From NCBI RefSeq assembly GCF_001887355.1, contig NZ_MPIN01000002.1, forward strand, positions 968,510-1,032,509: a stretch of DNA of 64,000 nt, in the 5' to 3' direction. The DNA comes from Cystobacter ferrugineus (GTDB lineage: Bacteria > Myxococcota > Myxococcia > Myxococcales > Myxococcaceae). A model generated the notes under the pieces. It ran no database searches and was not told the DNA's origin. It saw only the letters and a list, made by a program, of their open reading frames with translations. A program made the translations under genes and the position numbers. Below, one piece after another: positions 51,673 through 60,026 of this stretch (its first letter is position 1; every line of letters starts with the position of its first letter).

Positions 51673-51943
51673 GGGAGACCTGCTCCCGGGCGAGTGCCTG
51701 TCTGTCATTGGCCTGCTCGCCGGGGGCTGCTTCCCCGGGTCCGGCGTGCCGCTTTTCCGGACCCGAGGCTCGTCGCTGGAGCGAGGTGAGGGTCTCCTCG
51801 GAGATCCGGCCGCGCTCCCGGAGGAGTTCCAAGGGGCCACGCCCCAGGCGGCGGGCCTCTTCTCGTATGGAGTCCTCCTCTTGCCGTGTGAGAATGCCCT
51901 CCTCGAGGGCAATCCAGATCTCCGTCTCGTGGTCAGCGTGCAT
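51602..51943 (-). CDS. Chimeric ORF: kinase-like N-terminus fused to molybdoenzyme C-terminus
   Basis: The frame of 113 residues begins MHADHETEIWIALEEGILTR and continues RISEETLTSLQRR, the style of N-terminal segments that precede myxobacterial Ser/Thr kinase domains. It then switches, after EQV, to [24 protein letters not shown], which is the C-terminus of the paoC-type gene ending at 53972 ([20 protein letters not shown]). The matching DNA is 51595-51672 against 53965-54042, 78 bp with five mismatches. An AGGAGA ribosome site precedes ATG 51943. Whether the fusion protein is made or useful is unknown; it may be a scar of recombination. Confidence 0.6.
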   Translation of the reverse strand: MHADHETEIWIALEEGILTRQEEDSIREEARRLGRGPLELLRERGRISEETLTSLQRRASGPEKRHAGPGEAAPGEQANDRQALAREQVSPNAIFHATSKRVRELPITIDKLL

Positions 51944-52246
51944 GGATTGGCTCTCCTGGGGACGCGCCCGCGCGCAGGTGCTCGGCCACCGGCCCGCGAA
52001 TTATAGCTGGGGGAGGGGCCCTCCTGCGAGCGACGGGCTGGTGCCGAGAGGCAGAGGCACGCCGTTCCGGCCCTCTCCTGGCACCCGCGCCAAGCAAGGT
52101 GTGGAGGCCCGGCCCGTCAGGCTTGATCCCGCGTTGGAGCGCTCCCTCATGCCGCGATGGGCTTCCAGACGCGCTCGTAGGTACCCGTCCGAAGTTCGAC
52201 GTGGAGGTAGCGGCTTATGGTGCCCACCTTCCAGTCGCGAATCCTT
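51944..52246. other. Gap between immunity-like gene and chimeric ORF
   Basis: About 300 bp. A minus-strand frame ends VGTISRYLHVELRTGTYERV-WKPIAA at 52147, which looks like the tail of a lost gene; nothing else is supportable. Confidence 0.3.
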
Positions 52247-52708
52247 CTACTCCAACTCCTTCCATATGTGCTCCAATGAATCATTAGGCCGACCCATGAA
52301 GGCATCAAGCAGACGTTCCTCGACACCGTGGGACTCCCAAACAGCCGCTGGCTCAAGCCCAATACATTCTTGAGGGGACGCCTCTCTCGAGTTGCCGAGG
52401 CTGTCGAAAACCCAGCAGCGGCGGAGCGGGCCCACTTCCATTCTGAATTGGACAATGGGTTGAGTCAGACGTTCCTCAATCTCTCTCCACCCAATAGGCT
52501 CCCACGATTTCGGGTATGGATGCTTGACGGCAATCCTGAAAAGAATGGGCTTTGATGCGATCTTGTCCAAGTCCGAGTCTGGGCTGGTGGTCCTGTAGTT
52601 ATAGAAGGCGTCAAATGGTAGTTCGAGAGCCCTGCCATAGCCAAAGGAGCCGTCTGCCAGGGGGATTCTCAAGAATGAACCTGGTTTATGTGCTGGCCGT
52701 AGGCGCAT
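52247..52708 (-). CDS. Imm26-like immunity protein
   Basis: Cytoplasmic protein of 153 residues. The N-terminus KPGSFLRIPLADGSFGYGRA has the signature of Imm26-type immunity proteins (G-FxIPL-DG-xGYGR). ATG 52708 lies 3 bp from the stop of the toxin-like frame, so the two are co-translated in the order expected for a toxin and its immunity protein. By analogy it protects the producer and kin by binding the toxin domain. GC is well below the neighbourhood average. Confidence 0.75.
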   Translation of the reverse strand: MRLRPAHKPGSFLRIPLADGSFGYGRALELPFDAFYNYRTTSPDSDLDKIASKPILFRIAVKHPYPKSWEPIGWREIEERLTQPIVQFRMEVGPLRRCWVFDSLGNSREASPQECIGLEPAAVWESHGVEERLLDAFMGRPNDSLEHIWKELE

Positions 52709-52711
52709 GTC

Positions 52712-53266
52712 CTAATATCCTGTGTAATGGTGAATCTCGCCCCAGCGAGCTGTAGCAGCGTCGTGAAACCGCCTGCCTCGTGGGTTGTCTTTTGCCACGG
52801 CACGCACGATATTCTCGGTTCGATAAGGTGTGCCTGTGTCGGACTGGGCGCTCCCATGGAAATCTATCAACTGTTGCTCTCTTCCGCGAATCCTCCAATA
52901 TGCTGGGTCATCATATCGCAAATTGTAGTCGACGGCGTTTCCGATGTCGAAGACATCGAGTAGTGCTTTGGCGAATGAAATATCCTTCGGGTCTTCGTTC
53001 TCGTCAATATGATGACTCATGTCTCGGAATTGAATGGCCAGCTGTGCCTGGAGTTCAAGGGGCAGGCCGGGATCAACGATCATGCTGGTTCGCCCCGAGT
53101 AGTAGAGCTTGGTTTTTTTGTTGAGCTTTCTGTAGGTCACATAGAGACGGCCACGTTTGTTTTTGCTTTCCCTGTCGGATTCCGCATCTGGCCGTCCACT
53201 GGGAGAAGCGCGAGGAGAGGACACCGAGCCAGGTTGGGCCATGGGCGCGCTTGTCGTGACTGCCAC
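52712..53266 (-). CDS. Toxin-like C-terminal domain, GIY-YIG-like
   Basis: Frame of 184 residues with GRLYVTYRKLNKKTKLYYSG followed by RTSM, then DMSHHIDENEDP, DDPAYWRIRGREQQLIDFHG and DNPRGRRFHDAATARWGE. The pattern Y-SGRTS ... HH ... RGREQQLID recurs at the C-termini of bacterial polymorphic toxins and resembles a GIY-YIG-type nuclease fold. It overlaps the lipoprotein frame by 130 bp in a different frame. A GTG at 53266 with GAGG just before it could start it separately, but a stop lies 9 bp upstream. Either a frameshift separates one ancestral lipoprotein-toxin into two, or it is expressed by frameshifting or re-initiation. Confidence 0.7.
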   Translation of the reverse strand: MAVTTSAPMAQPGSVSSPRASPSGRPDAESDRESKNKRGRLYVTYRKLNKKTKLYYSGRTSMIVDPGLPLELQAQLAIQFRDMSHHIDENEDPKDISFAKALLDVFDIGNAVDYNLRYDDPAYWRIRGREQQLIDFHGSAQSDTGTPYRTENIVRAVAKDNPRGRRFHDAATARWGEIHHYTGY

Positions 53267-53877
53267 TGTGCCTCAGGCGCCTGGTGAACGAGGATTTCTA
53301 TCTCGATGGTGCGCGAATTCGCAGAGCCCTTTGGAGGATACCGACCCCGAACCCATCCAGAGACATCGCCGAAGTGTGTGTCGTAGAACTTGTCCGCGAT
53401 GTCGATGGGGGTTTGCTCCCCGGCCACAACCGCTTTGACGGTGAAGCAAAGCAGCAGAACGCTGCCTACAGCCGCAACCACCGCGCCACCCGTGACCAGG
53501 GCTTCTCCTACCGCAGCACCGCCAGTGCCTGTTCCTGCCGCAGTCGTGCCGCCTTGCGGCACCGGGCGGAGAATGCCGCGGGGCACCCCATCCCCTGCTC
53601 CTCCGCCAGGAAGCCCTCGCATCGGTAGTGGGGAAGGGGTATGTGGAACCGTCGGCGAGCCCGCCCCCGACGCAGGCGTGGCGGCAGATGCTCCACCTTG
53701 TTCTGCCTGCTCAAAGTCGTTGCTCGGGACGTAGACGCAGTACCTTGTCTGTCCTGAGGTAGGGAGAGCGCTCCGGGGGGCGCTGCTACACCCCACAAGC
53801 AACATGCATGTCAGCAGAGCCACCCCTCTTGGCACCTGGCGCCTCCTGGCATGGGCTCCGCTCGCAAGGCGCCCCAT
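53137..53877 (-). CDS. Lipoprotein carrier part of a myxobacterial toxin
   Basis: Lipoprotein of 246 residues (signal ends CMLLVGC). After TRYCVYVPSNDFEQAEQGGA, a motif recurrent in myxobacterial toxin lipoproteins, comes a Pro/Gly-rich linker, a hydrophobic segment (ALVTGGAVVAAVGSVLLLCF) and IADKFYDTHFGDVSGWVRGR. The last ~43 codons (after 53266) have random-looking composition (CPLLALLPVDGQMRNPTGKA) while the overlapping frame encodes the toxin domain, which supports a frame change near 53200-53290. GC is lower than in the paoC gene next door. Confidence 0.72.
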   Translation of the reverse strand: MGRLASGAHARRRQVPRGVALLTCMLLVGCSSAPRSALPTSGQTRYCVYVPSNDFEQAEQGGASAATPASGAGSPTVPHTPSPLPMRGLPGGGAGDGVPRGILRPVPQGGTTAAGTGTGGAAVGEALVTGGAVVAAVGSVLLLCFTVKAVVAGEQTPIDIADKFYDTHFGDVSGWVRGRYPPKGSANSRTIEIEILVHQAPEAQWQSRQARPWPNLARCPLLALLPVDGQMRNPTGKAKTNVAVSM

Positions 53878-53964
53878 ACGGGATTACAGGAAGGCCGAAC
53901 GGCCGTGTCAACCATGGGACAGCGAACGCGAGGGGCAGTGGTGAGCCTGCCCCCCCCCCGTTCC

Positions 53965-54042
53965 CCGGCGCCTACAACAGCTTGTCGAGCGTGATGGGCA
54001 GCTCCCGCACGCGCTTGCCCGTGGCGTGGAAGATGGCGTTGG
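53965..54042. repeat. 78-bp direct repeat of the paoC 3' end, copy 2
   Basis: Native copy covering the last 23 codons and stop of the molybdenum subunit gene. The two copies bracket the toxin/immunity locus. Confidence 0.85.
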
Positions 54043-56203
54043 CGATGGCCGCCGCCACTCCGACGATGCCAATCTCCCCCAGGCCCTTGGCGCCCAGCGG
54101 GTTGACGATCGTATCCTCCTCGTCGACGAAGATGACGTCGATGTCGTGCACGTCGGCGTTCACGGGGACGTGGTACTCGGCGAGATCGTGGTTCATGAAG
54201 CGGCCGAGCTTCTGGTCCAGCAACGTCTCCTCCTCCAGCGCCATGCCGATTCCCCAGACGATGCCGCCGATGATCTGACTGCGCGCCGTCTTGGGGTTGA
54301 GCACGCGCCCGCCGGCGATCGCGCTCACCACGCGGGTGACCTTCACCACGCCCAGGTCCTCGTCCACCTTCACCTCGGCGAACACGGCGGAGTGTGCGGC
54401 GCGTGTGTATTGCAGTTGCTTGGGATTGGGCAGCCCCATCGCCTGCTCCTCCACGTGGAGCACGCCCGCGTGGCGCATGGCCTCGGTGAGGGACACCGCG
54501 CGCGACGGATCCGACTTGAGCCGGATGTGGCCTCCGCTGAACGTCACCTCGTCCAGCTCCGCCTTGGCCAGCGGCGAGTGGTGCACCTTGCGCGCGAACG
54601 CGAACACCTGCTCGCGCACCTTCTCGCAGACCTCCTTCACCGCCGTGCCCACCGAGGACACCGTCCACGAGCCACCCTCGATGGGGGACTTGGGCAGCGA
54701 GGAGTCACCCAGCTTGAAGGTCACCGCGTCCAGGGGCAGGCCGAGCGTCTCCGCGGCGATCTGCGTCATGACGGTATAGGTGCCGGTGCCGATGTCCGCG
54801 GTGGCGCTGCTGACGGTGAGCGTGCCATCGATGCTCAGCACCGCCTTGGCGGCGGCCTGCTGCTGCATCGCTTCCCAGATGCCCGTGGCCACGCCCCAGC
54901 CGATGAGCTGCTTGCCCTCGCGCATCGAGCGCGGCGCGGCGCTCCTCCTGGCCCAGCCGAAGCGCTCGGCGCCCTGATAGTAGCACGCCTTGAGCTCCTT
55001 GCTGGAGAAGGGCTTGTCCTGGTTCTGGTCGCGCTCCGCGTAGTTCTTGAACCGCAGCTCGAGTGGATCCACGCCGGCCTTGTACGCGAGCTCGTCCATC
55101 GCGCACTCCAGCGCGTAGACGCCGAGCACCGCGCCGGGGGCGCGCATGTCGATGGGCGTGTACTGGTCCAGCGGCGCTACCTTGTAGTCGAGCCGCACGT
55201 TCTCGCACTGGTAGAGCAGGCCGGACCAGTTGACGACGACCTCGCAGTAGTCCTCGAAGCGCGACGTCTCGCTGAGCGCCTCGTGGATGACGGACAGGAG
55301 CGTGCCGTCCGGGGCCGCGCCGAGCGCCACGTGCTGACGTGTCTCGGGGCGGTGGCCGAAGGTGAACATCTGCTGGCGCGTGAGCGTCACGCGCACCGAG
55401 CGCTTGAGCTCGCGCGCCGCCATGACGGCGAGGAACAACTGGTATTGCGGCCGCAGCCCCGAGCCGAACGCGCCGCCGACGAAGGGCGAGCGCACGCGCA
55501 CCTGATCCTTGTCGAGCTTGAAGACGCGCGAGACGTAGTCGTAGCTGTTCTGCACGCCCTGGATCTTGTCGTAGATGGTGAGCGTGCCGTCGTCCTCGTG
55601 GATGACGGTGGAGGCGTGGGTCTCCATGGGGTTGTGGTGCTCGACGGGCGTGGAGTACTCGGCGTCCACCTGGATGGGGGCGCTCTTGAAGGCCTTGTCC
55701 GGATGACCGCGGGGCTTGGGCGGAGGCTCGTAGCCGCCCTTGCCAGGAGCGGGCGAGTGGGCCTTGTGGCGCTGCGCGGCCAGGTCCGTCTCGTGCTCCT
55801 TGGTCTTGTACTCCACGCGGATGAGGGAGGCGGCATGGCGGGCGAGCTCGAAGGTCTCGGCGACGACGAGCGCGATGGGCTGGCCGCTGTAGACGATGTC
55901 CGCGCCATCCAGCGGCCGGAAGGGAGAGCCGGCGGGAGCGTCCTCGTCCTTGTAGTTGCGGTCGAACCAGGCGGTGCTCGGCCGGTTCTCGTGCGTGAAG
56001 ACGTGCAGGACGCCCGGGAGCGCGAGCGCCGCGCTGGCGTCGATCTTCTGGATGCGGCCCCGGGCGATGGTGCTCGACAGGACGTGGCCGTAGGTGAGGC
56101 CCGGGACGTTGAACTCCCCGGCGTACTTCGCTCGTCCGGTCACCTTGAGGGGCCCATCCACGCGGCTGATGGGTTGTCCGAGCAGAGAGGAGGGCGTCGT
56201 CAT
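53972..56203 (-). CDS. paoC: Aldehyde oxidoreductase molybdenum-binding subunit
   Basis: Large subunit (743 residues) of a xanthine-oxidase-family enzyme, PaoC/YagR type, which oxidises aromatic or other aldehydes at a molybdenum-cytosine-dinucleotide cofactor. Visible: [20 protein letters not shown] at the N-terminus, the cofactor loop [40 protein letters not shown] and GAKGLGEIG with the catalytic base Glu near residue 690. Last gene of paoABC; its ATG overlaps the paoB stop (ATGA). The 3' 78 bp are duplicated at 51595-51672. Confidence 0.93.
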   Translation of the reverse strand: MTTPSSLLGQPISRVDGPLKVTGRAKYAGEFNVPGLTYGHVLSSTIARGRIQKIDASAALALPGVLHVFTHENRPSTAWFDRNYKDEDAPAGSPFRPLDGADIVYSGQPIALVVAETFELARHAASLIRVEYKTKEHETDLAAQRHKAHSPAPGKGGYEPPPKPRGHPDKAFKSAPIQVDAEYSTPVEHHNPMETHASTVIHEDDGTLTIYDKIQGVQNSYDYVSRVFKLDKDQVRVRSPFVGGAFGSGLRPQYQLFLAVMAARELKRSVRVTLTRQQMFTFGHRPETRQHVALGAAPDGTLLSVIHEALSETSRFEDYCEVVVNWSGLLYQCENVRLDYKVAPLDQYTPIDMRAPGAVLGVYALECAMDELAYKAGVDPLELRFKNYAERDQNQDKPFSSKELKACYYQGAERFGWARRSAAPRSMREGKQLIGWGVATGIWEAMQQQAAAKAVLSIDGTLTVSSATADIGTGTYTVMTQIAAETLGLPLDAVTFKLGDSSLPKSPIEGGSWTVSSVGTAVKEVCEKVREQVFAFARKVHHSPLAKAELDEVTFSGGHIRLKSDPSRAVSLTEAMRHAGVLHVEEQAMGLPNPKQLQYTRAAHSAVFAEVKVDEDLGVVKVTRVVSAIAGGRVLNPKTARSQIIGGIVWGIGMALEEETLLDQKLGRFMNHDLAEYHVPVNADVHDIDVIFVDEEDTIVNPLGAKGLGEIGIVGVAAAIANAIFHATGKRVRELPITLDKLL

Positions 56204-57191
56204 GGGGAGTGCTCCAGTCCGGCGGCCCGCGAGAGGGCGCGCACGATGGTGCGCCGGGCCAGTTCGATCTTGAAGGTGTTGTGACCAAAGCCCCGCGCGT
56301 CCTGGAGCAACGCATCCGCCACGGGCTGGAAGTTCTCCGGCGTGGCGGGCTTGCCCTGGAGCAAGGCCTCGGCGCTGGGGACTCGCCAGGGTTTGTGCGC
56401 CACGCCGCCGAGCGCCACACGGGCCTCGCGGATGGTGCCGCCGTCCAGGTCGAGCGCGGCGGCGACGGACACGAGGGCGAAGGCATAGGACTGACGGTCG
56501 CGCACCTTCAGGTAGGTGCAGTGCGAGGCGAAGCCCTGGGGAGGCAGCTCCACGGCGGTGATGAGTTCACCGGGCTCGAGGTTGGAGTCGCGCTCGGGTG
56601 TGTCACCGGGCAGCCGGTGGAAGTCGGCGAAGGCGAGGGTGCGCTCGCCCCGGGGCCCGGTGATGTGCACGGTGGCGGCGAGCGCCGCGAGCGCCACGCA
56701 CATGTCCGAGGGGTGGGTGGCGATGCACTGGTCACTGGTGCCGAGGATGGCGTGGATGCGGTTGATGCCGTCACGCGCGCCGCAGCCGCTGCCGGGCTCG
56801 CGTTTGTTGCAGGGCGTGCCCGGGTCGTAGAAGTAGTAGCAACGCGTGCGCTGCAGGAGGTTGCCGCCCGTGGTGGCCATGTTGCGCAGTTGCGCCGAGG
56901 CGCCCGCGAGGATGGCCTGGGCGAGCAGCGGATAGCGCCGCTCCACCTGGGGGTGGTAGGCGGTGTCCGCGTTGGTCACGAGCGCGCCGATGCGCAGGCC
57001 GCCCTCCTTCGTCTCCTCGATGGTGTCGAGCGGCAGGCGGGACAGGCCGATGAGCCGCTCGGGGCGCACGACGTTGGCCTTGAGCAGGTCCACGAGGTTG
57101 GTCCCGCCGGCGATGAACCAGGCCGAGGGCGTCTGGCTCGCCGCGCTCACGGCCCCGGCGATGGTGTCCGCCCGTTCGTAGCTGAAGCGGT

Positions 57192-57195
<4 letters not shown>
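56200..57195 (-). CDS. paoB: Aldehyde oxidoreductase FAD subunit
   Basis: FAD-binding subunit of 331 residues. FAD pyrophosphate loop [20 protein letters not shown] and second loop [13 protein letters not shown]. Like PaoB it carries an extra 4Fe-4S site: cysteines in [20 protein letters not shown] and CGARDG. ATG 57195 overlaps the paoA stop; its own stop overlaps the paoC start. It passes electrons from molybdenum to an acceptor together with PaoA. Confidence 0.93.
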
Positions 57196-57728
<533 letters not shown>

Positions 57729-57989
57729 GTCGAACACGCTCCTGGGTTGAGCACAGCGGGCGTGCAATCTCCGTCCGGCCGCGCGGGGGGGCGCGGGTTT
57801 CCCTCGGGAATGAGTGGCTCTATCGGGTAGTCGATAAGAGGCGCGGGACGTGGCGCGGCGATGTGTGGACTAGCGAAAAACCGGCCGCTCGAGACGCCTC
57901 GTTGGAGGGCGGCCGGACGTGCCTTGCCCTCGTGGGGCGCCTTGGCGAGCCCTCATGCGATGAACGGGGGGCGTTCCTAATTTGAGGGT

Positions 57990-58565
57990 ATGCGTCGCCG
58001 GACGAGCCTCGTGCTCCTCAACACCTTCTCGCTGTGCCGCCTGCCGTTGGCCGCCGCCTTCGTGTTGTGGGAGGCCTCGCTCGTGCGCGTGGGGCTGGTG
58101 GTGGCCGCGGCCCTGTCGGACTTCCTGGATGGGTGGATCGCCCGGCGCAAGCACCTGGAGTCGTATTGGGGCGCGCTCATCGATCCGCTCGCGGACCGCG
58201 GTTTCGTGATGGTGGCGCTGCTGACGTACGTGCTGGAGGGGCGGCTGTCGCTGGCGGCCTTCTGTGTGCTCGTGGTGCGCGACGTGGCGACGGGGCTGGG
58301 TTTCCTCGTGGCCCGGGTGGTGCCCAGGTTCAGGCCGGTGAAGTTCCAGGCACGGATGCTGGGCAAGGTGGTGACGACGCTCCAGCTCGGGGCGCTGCTC
58401 GCCGTGCTGGTGGTGCCGGTGCTCGTCCCGCTGCTGGTGGCGGCGGTGGGCTTGACGGCGCTCGCCTCGGTGGTGGACTACACGGCGGCCGTGTTGCGGT
58501 CGGCGGCACGTCATGCCGCCAAGGTCGAACACCTGCCCGAGTCCTCGCGTCAGCGGGTGGCCTAG
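57990..58565 (+). CDS. CDP-alcohol phosphatidyltransferase
   Basis: Inner-membrane phospholipid synthase of 191 residues with about five helices. The family signature DG-x2-AR-x8-G-x3-D-x3-D is seen as DGWIARRKHLESYWGALIDP followed by LAD, binding the metal and CDP. Such enzymes transfer a phosphatidyl group to glycerol-phosphate, inositol or a similar alcohol; the acceptor is not deducible. ATG 57990. Convergent with the cysteine-rich protein gene, 12 bp apart. Confidence 0.92.
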   Translation: MRRRTSLVLLNTFSLCRLPLAAAFVLWEASLVRVGLVVAAALSDFLDGWIARRKHLESYWGALIDPLADRGFVMVALLTYVLEGRLSLAAFCVLVVRDVATGLGFLVARVVPRFRPVKFQARMLGKVVTTLQLGALLAVLVVPVLVPLLVAAVGLTALASVVDYTAAVLRSAARHAAKVEHLPESSRQRVA

Positions 58566-58577
58566 GGCAGGCGGGCT

Positions 58578-59714
58578 TCATTCGAACGCCGACGGACGGC
58601 AGCCCCACTGGGACAGGTCCTCGGAGACGGTGGCGCACATCCAGCCCTCGCCGCACGAGTCGATCCGCTTGGGATCGCACTGACGGAAGCAGGCGCTGGT
58701 GGTGCCGCCCGCCCAGCCGCAGACGTGTCCCGGGCCACAGCTTCCGGGGCGGAACGGCTCGCACTCGCGGGCGCACCAGAACGAGCCCCGGCCGCGTCCT
58801 CCGTCCATGAGACAGCGCTCACCTTGCGCGCAGGGCGTCTCCGGACAGGTGCCCGTCACCCGGGCCAGACACCGGTTGCCGCCGTTCGGCAGGCGTTTGC
58901 ATTGCTCCCCCGGGGCGCAGCCGAGCTGTTCGCAGTCGGGGACGCAGCCGGCACCATCCGAGTCGTCCGTGCAGGTGTGGCCTCGGGGGCAGCTCGTGGG
59001 ATCGCCGAGCTGACAGGGCAGGGTACAGACCTGGTTGAGACAACGCATGCCCTCGCGGCAGGCCCCGGAGCGGGAGATGTAGTCGGGATCGCAGCTCTCG
59101 CCCACGTCGCGCTCGCCCACGGGCATGCACCGGCGGACGGCGGCGTTGCTGGTGCCCGTCTTGAGCTCACGGCAGGTGGTGCCGGGAAAGCAGTGCGCGT
59201 CCTCCTCGCACTCGGACGCCATGCATTCCAGGCGGCGTGTCTCGCGGTTGATGAGGCAGCCCTGGTCCTGGGGACAGTCCGCGCTGCTCTGACAGCTTCC
59301 GCACTTGAGCACGTCGCCTTCCCAATGGCAGCGCGTGGCGGCGGCGGGCAGTCCATCGGACGAGATGTCCTTGGAGGCCAGGGGCAGGAGCGAGGCGTCC
59401 ACCGAGGCGTTCGGGGTGGTGCTGGTGAGCAGGGGGTCGGGGGGCGGTGGAGCGGTGGACCAGGAGTCGGAAGGGGGAGCCGTGGCCCGCGGCGCCACCG
59501 CTTCCCGGGAGATGTCCTGGGGAAGCGGTGGAGCGGGCGGGAGGACGTGACGGGCGGAAGGAATGCCCGTGACGGCCGACTCGCAGGGCTCATCAAGGAA
59601 CTCACCGGCTGCATCCGGGATGGAGGGGGAGAGCCAGAGCAGGAGCCCCAGCCCGAGTATCATCACCGCCGATACCCTCCAGCCCGCATGGGAAAGGTCA
59701 CGCCGCATGCGCAC
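58578..59714 (-). CDS. Cysteine-rich secreted or anchored protein
   Basis: Protein of 378 residues with an N-terminal signal or anchor (WRVSAVMILGLGLLLWLS), a Pro/Ala/Ser linker to about residue 115, and then about 260 residues with more than thirty cysteines in EGF- or Dickkopf-like spacing (CGSCQSSADCPQDQGCLINR, MRCLNQVCTLPCQLGDPTSC, CGPGHVCGWAGG). Extracellular disulphide-bonded domains are expected, often used for adhesion. Start at ATG 59714 or 59708. It lies 18 bp downstream of a small cysteine-rich peptide gene in the same direction, probably one operon. Confidence 0.85.
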   Translation of the reverse strand: MRMRRDLSHAGWRVSAVMILGLGLLLWLSPSIPDAAGEFLDEPCESAVTGIPSARHVLPPAPPLPQDISREAVAPRATAPPSDSWSTAPPPPDPLLTSTTPNASVDASLLPLASKDISSDGLPAAATRCHWEGDVLKCGSCQSSADCPQDQGCLINRETRRLECMASECEEDAHCFPGTTCRELKTGTSNAAVRRCMPVGERDVGESCDPDYISRSGACREGMRCLNQVCTLPCQLGDPTSCPRGHTCTDDSDGAGCVPDCEQLGCAPGEQCKRLPNGGNRCLARVTGTCPETPCAQGERCLMDGGRGRGSFWCARECEPFRPGSCGPGHVCGWAGGTTSACFRQCDPKRIDSCGEGWMCATVSEDLSQWGCRPSAFE

Positions 59715-59732
59715 GTTCTCCCGGCGTTGGGA

Positions 59733-59894
59733 TCAGCAGTATTCGGAGCAATAGATATAGCTGCCGTCCGCGTCACATCCACATGCGAAGACCCGGATGC
59801 ATCTGGGTTCGGCGGATGCCACTTCGCCCATGAGTAACGTCGTGGTCCCCGCGAGGCTCAACCACCGCAGCCATCTCTTCTGACCAATGCTCAT
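59733..59894 (-). CDS. Small secreted cysteine-rich peptide, 53 aa
   Basis: A 53-codon gene with a strong ribosome site (AGGGGGG, 6 bp spacing) before ATG 59894. It encodes MSIGQKRWLRWLSLAGTTTL, continuing LMGEVASA as a signal peptide with an AxA cleavage site, and a mature part of about 25 residues, EPRCIRVFACGCDADGSYIY-CSEYC, with five cysteines. It precedes the 378-residue cysteine-rich gene by 18 bp. It could be a small structural or signalling peptide, or a bacteriocin-like product. No modification enzyme or transporter is next to it. Confidence 0.7.
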   Translation of the reverse strand: MSIGQKRWLRWLSLAGTTTLLMGEVASAEPRCIRVFACGCDADGSYIYCSEYC

Positions 59895-60026
59895 GATATC
59901 CCCCCTGTGTGTCGTGAATCGTCAGGGAAGATGGACCTACTCATGGGGTTCAGTCTACTGTCCGCTCGAACAGATATGGGGCCGTGTCGGCTCGGAGACG
60001 GCCCCTACCCGTGGAGTGTCCGCCCG

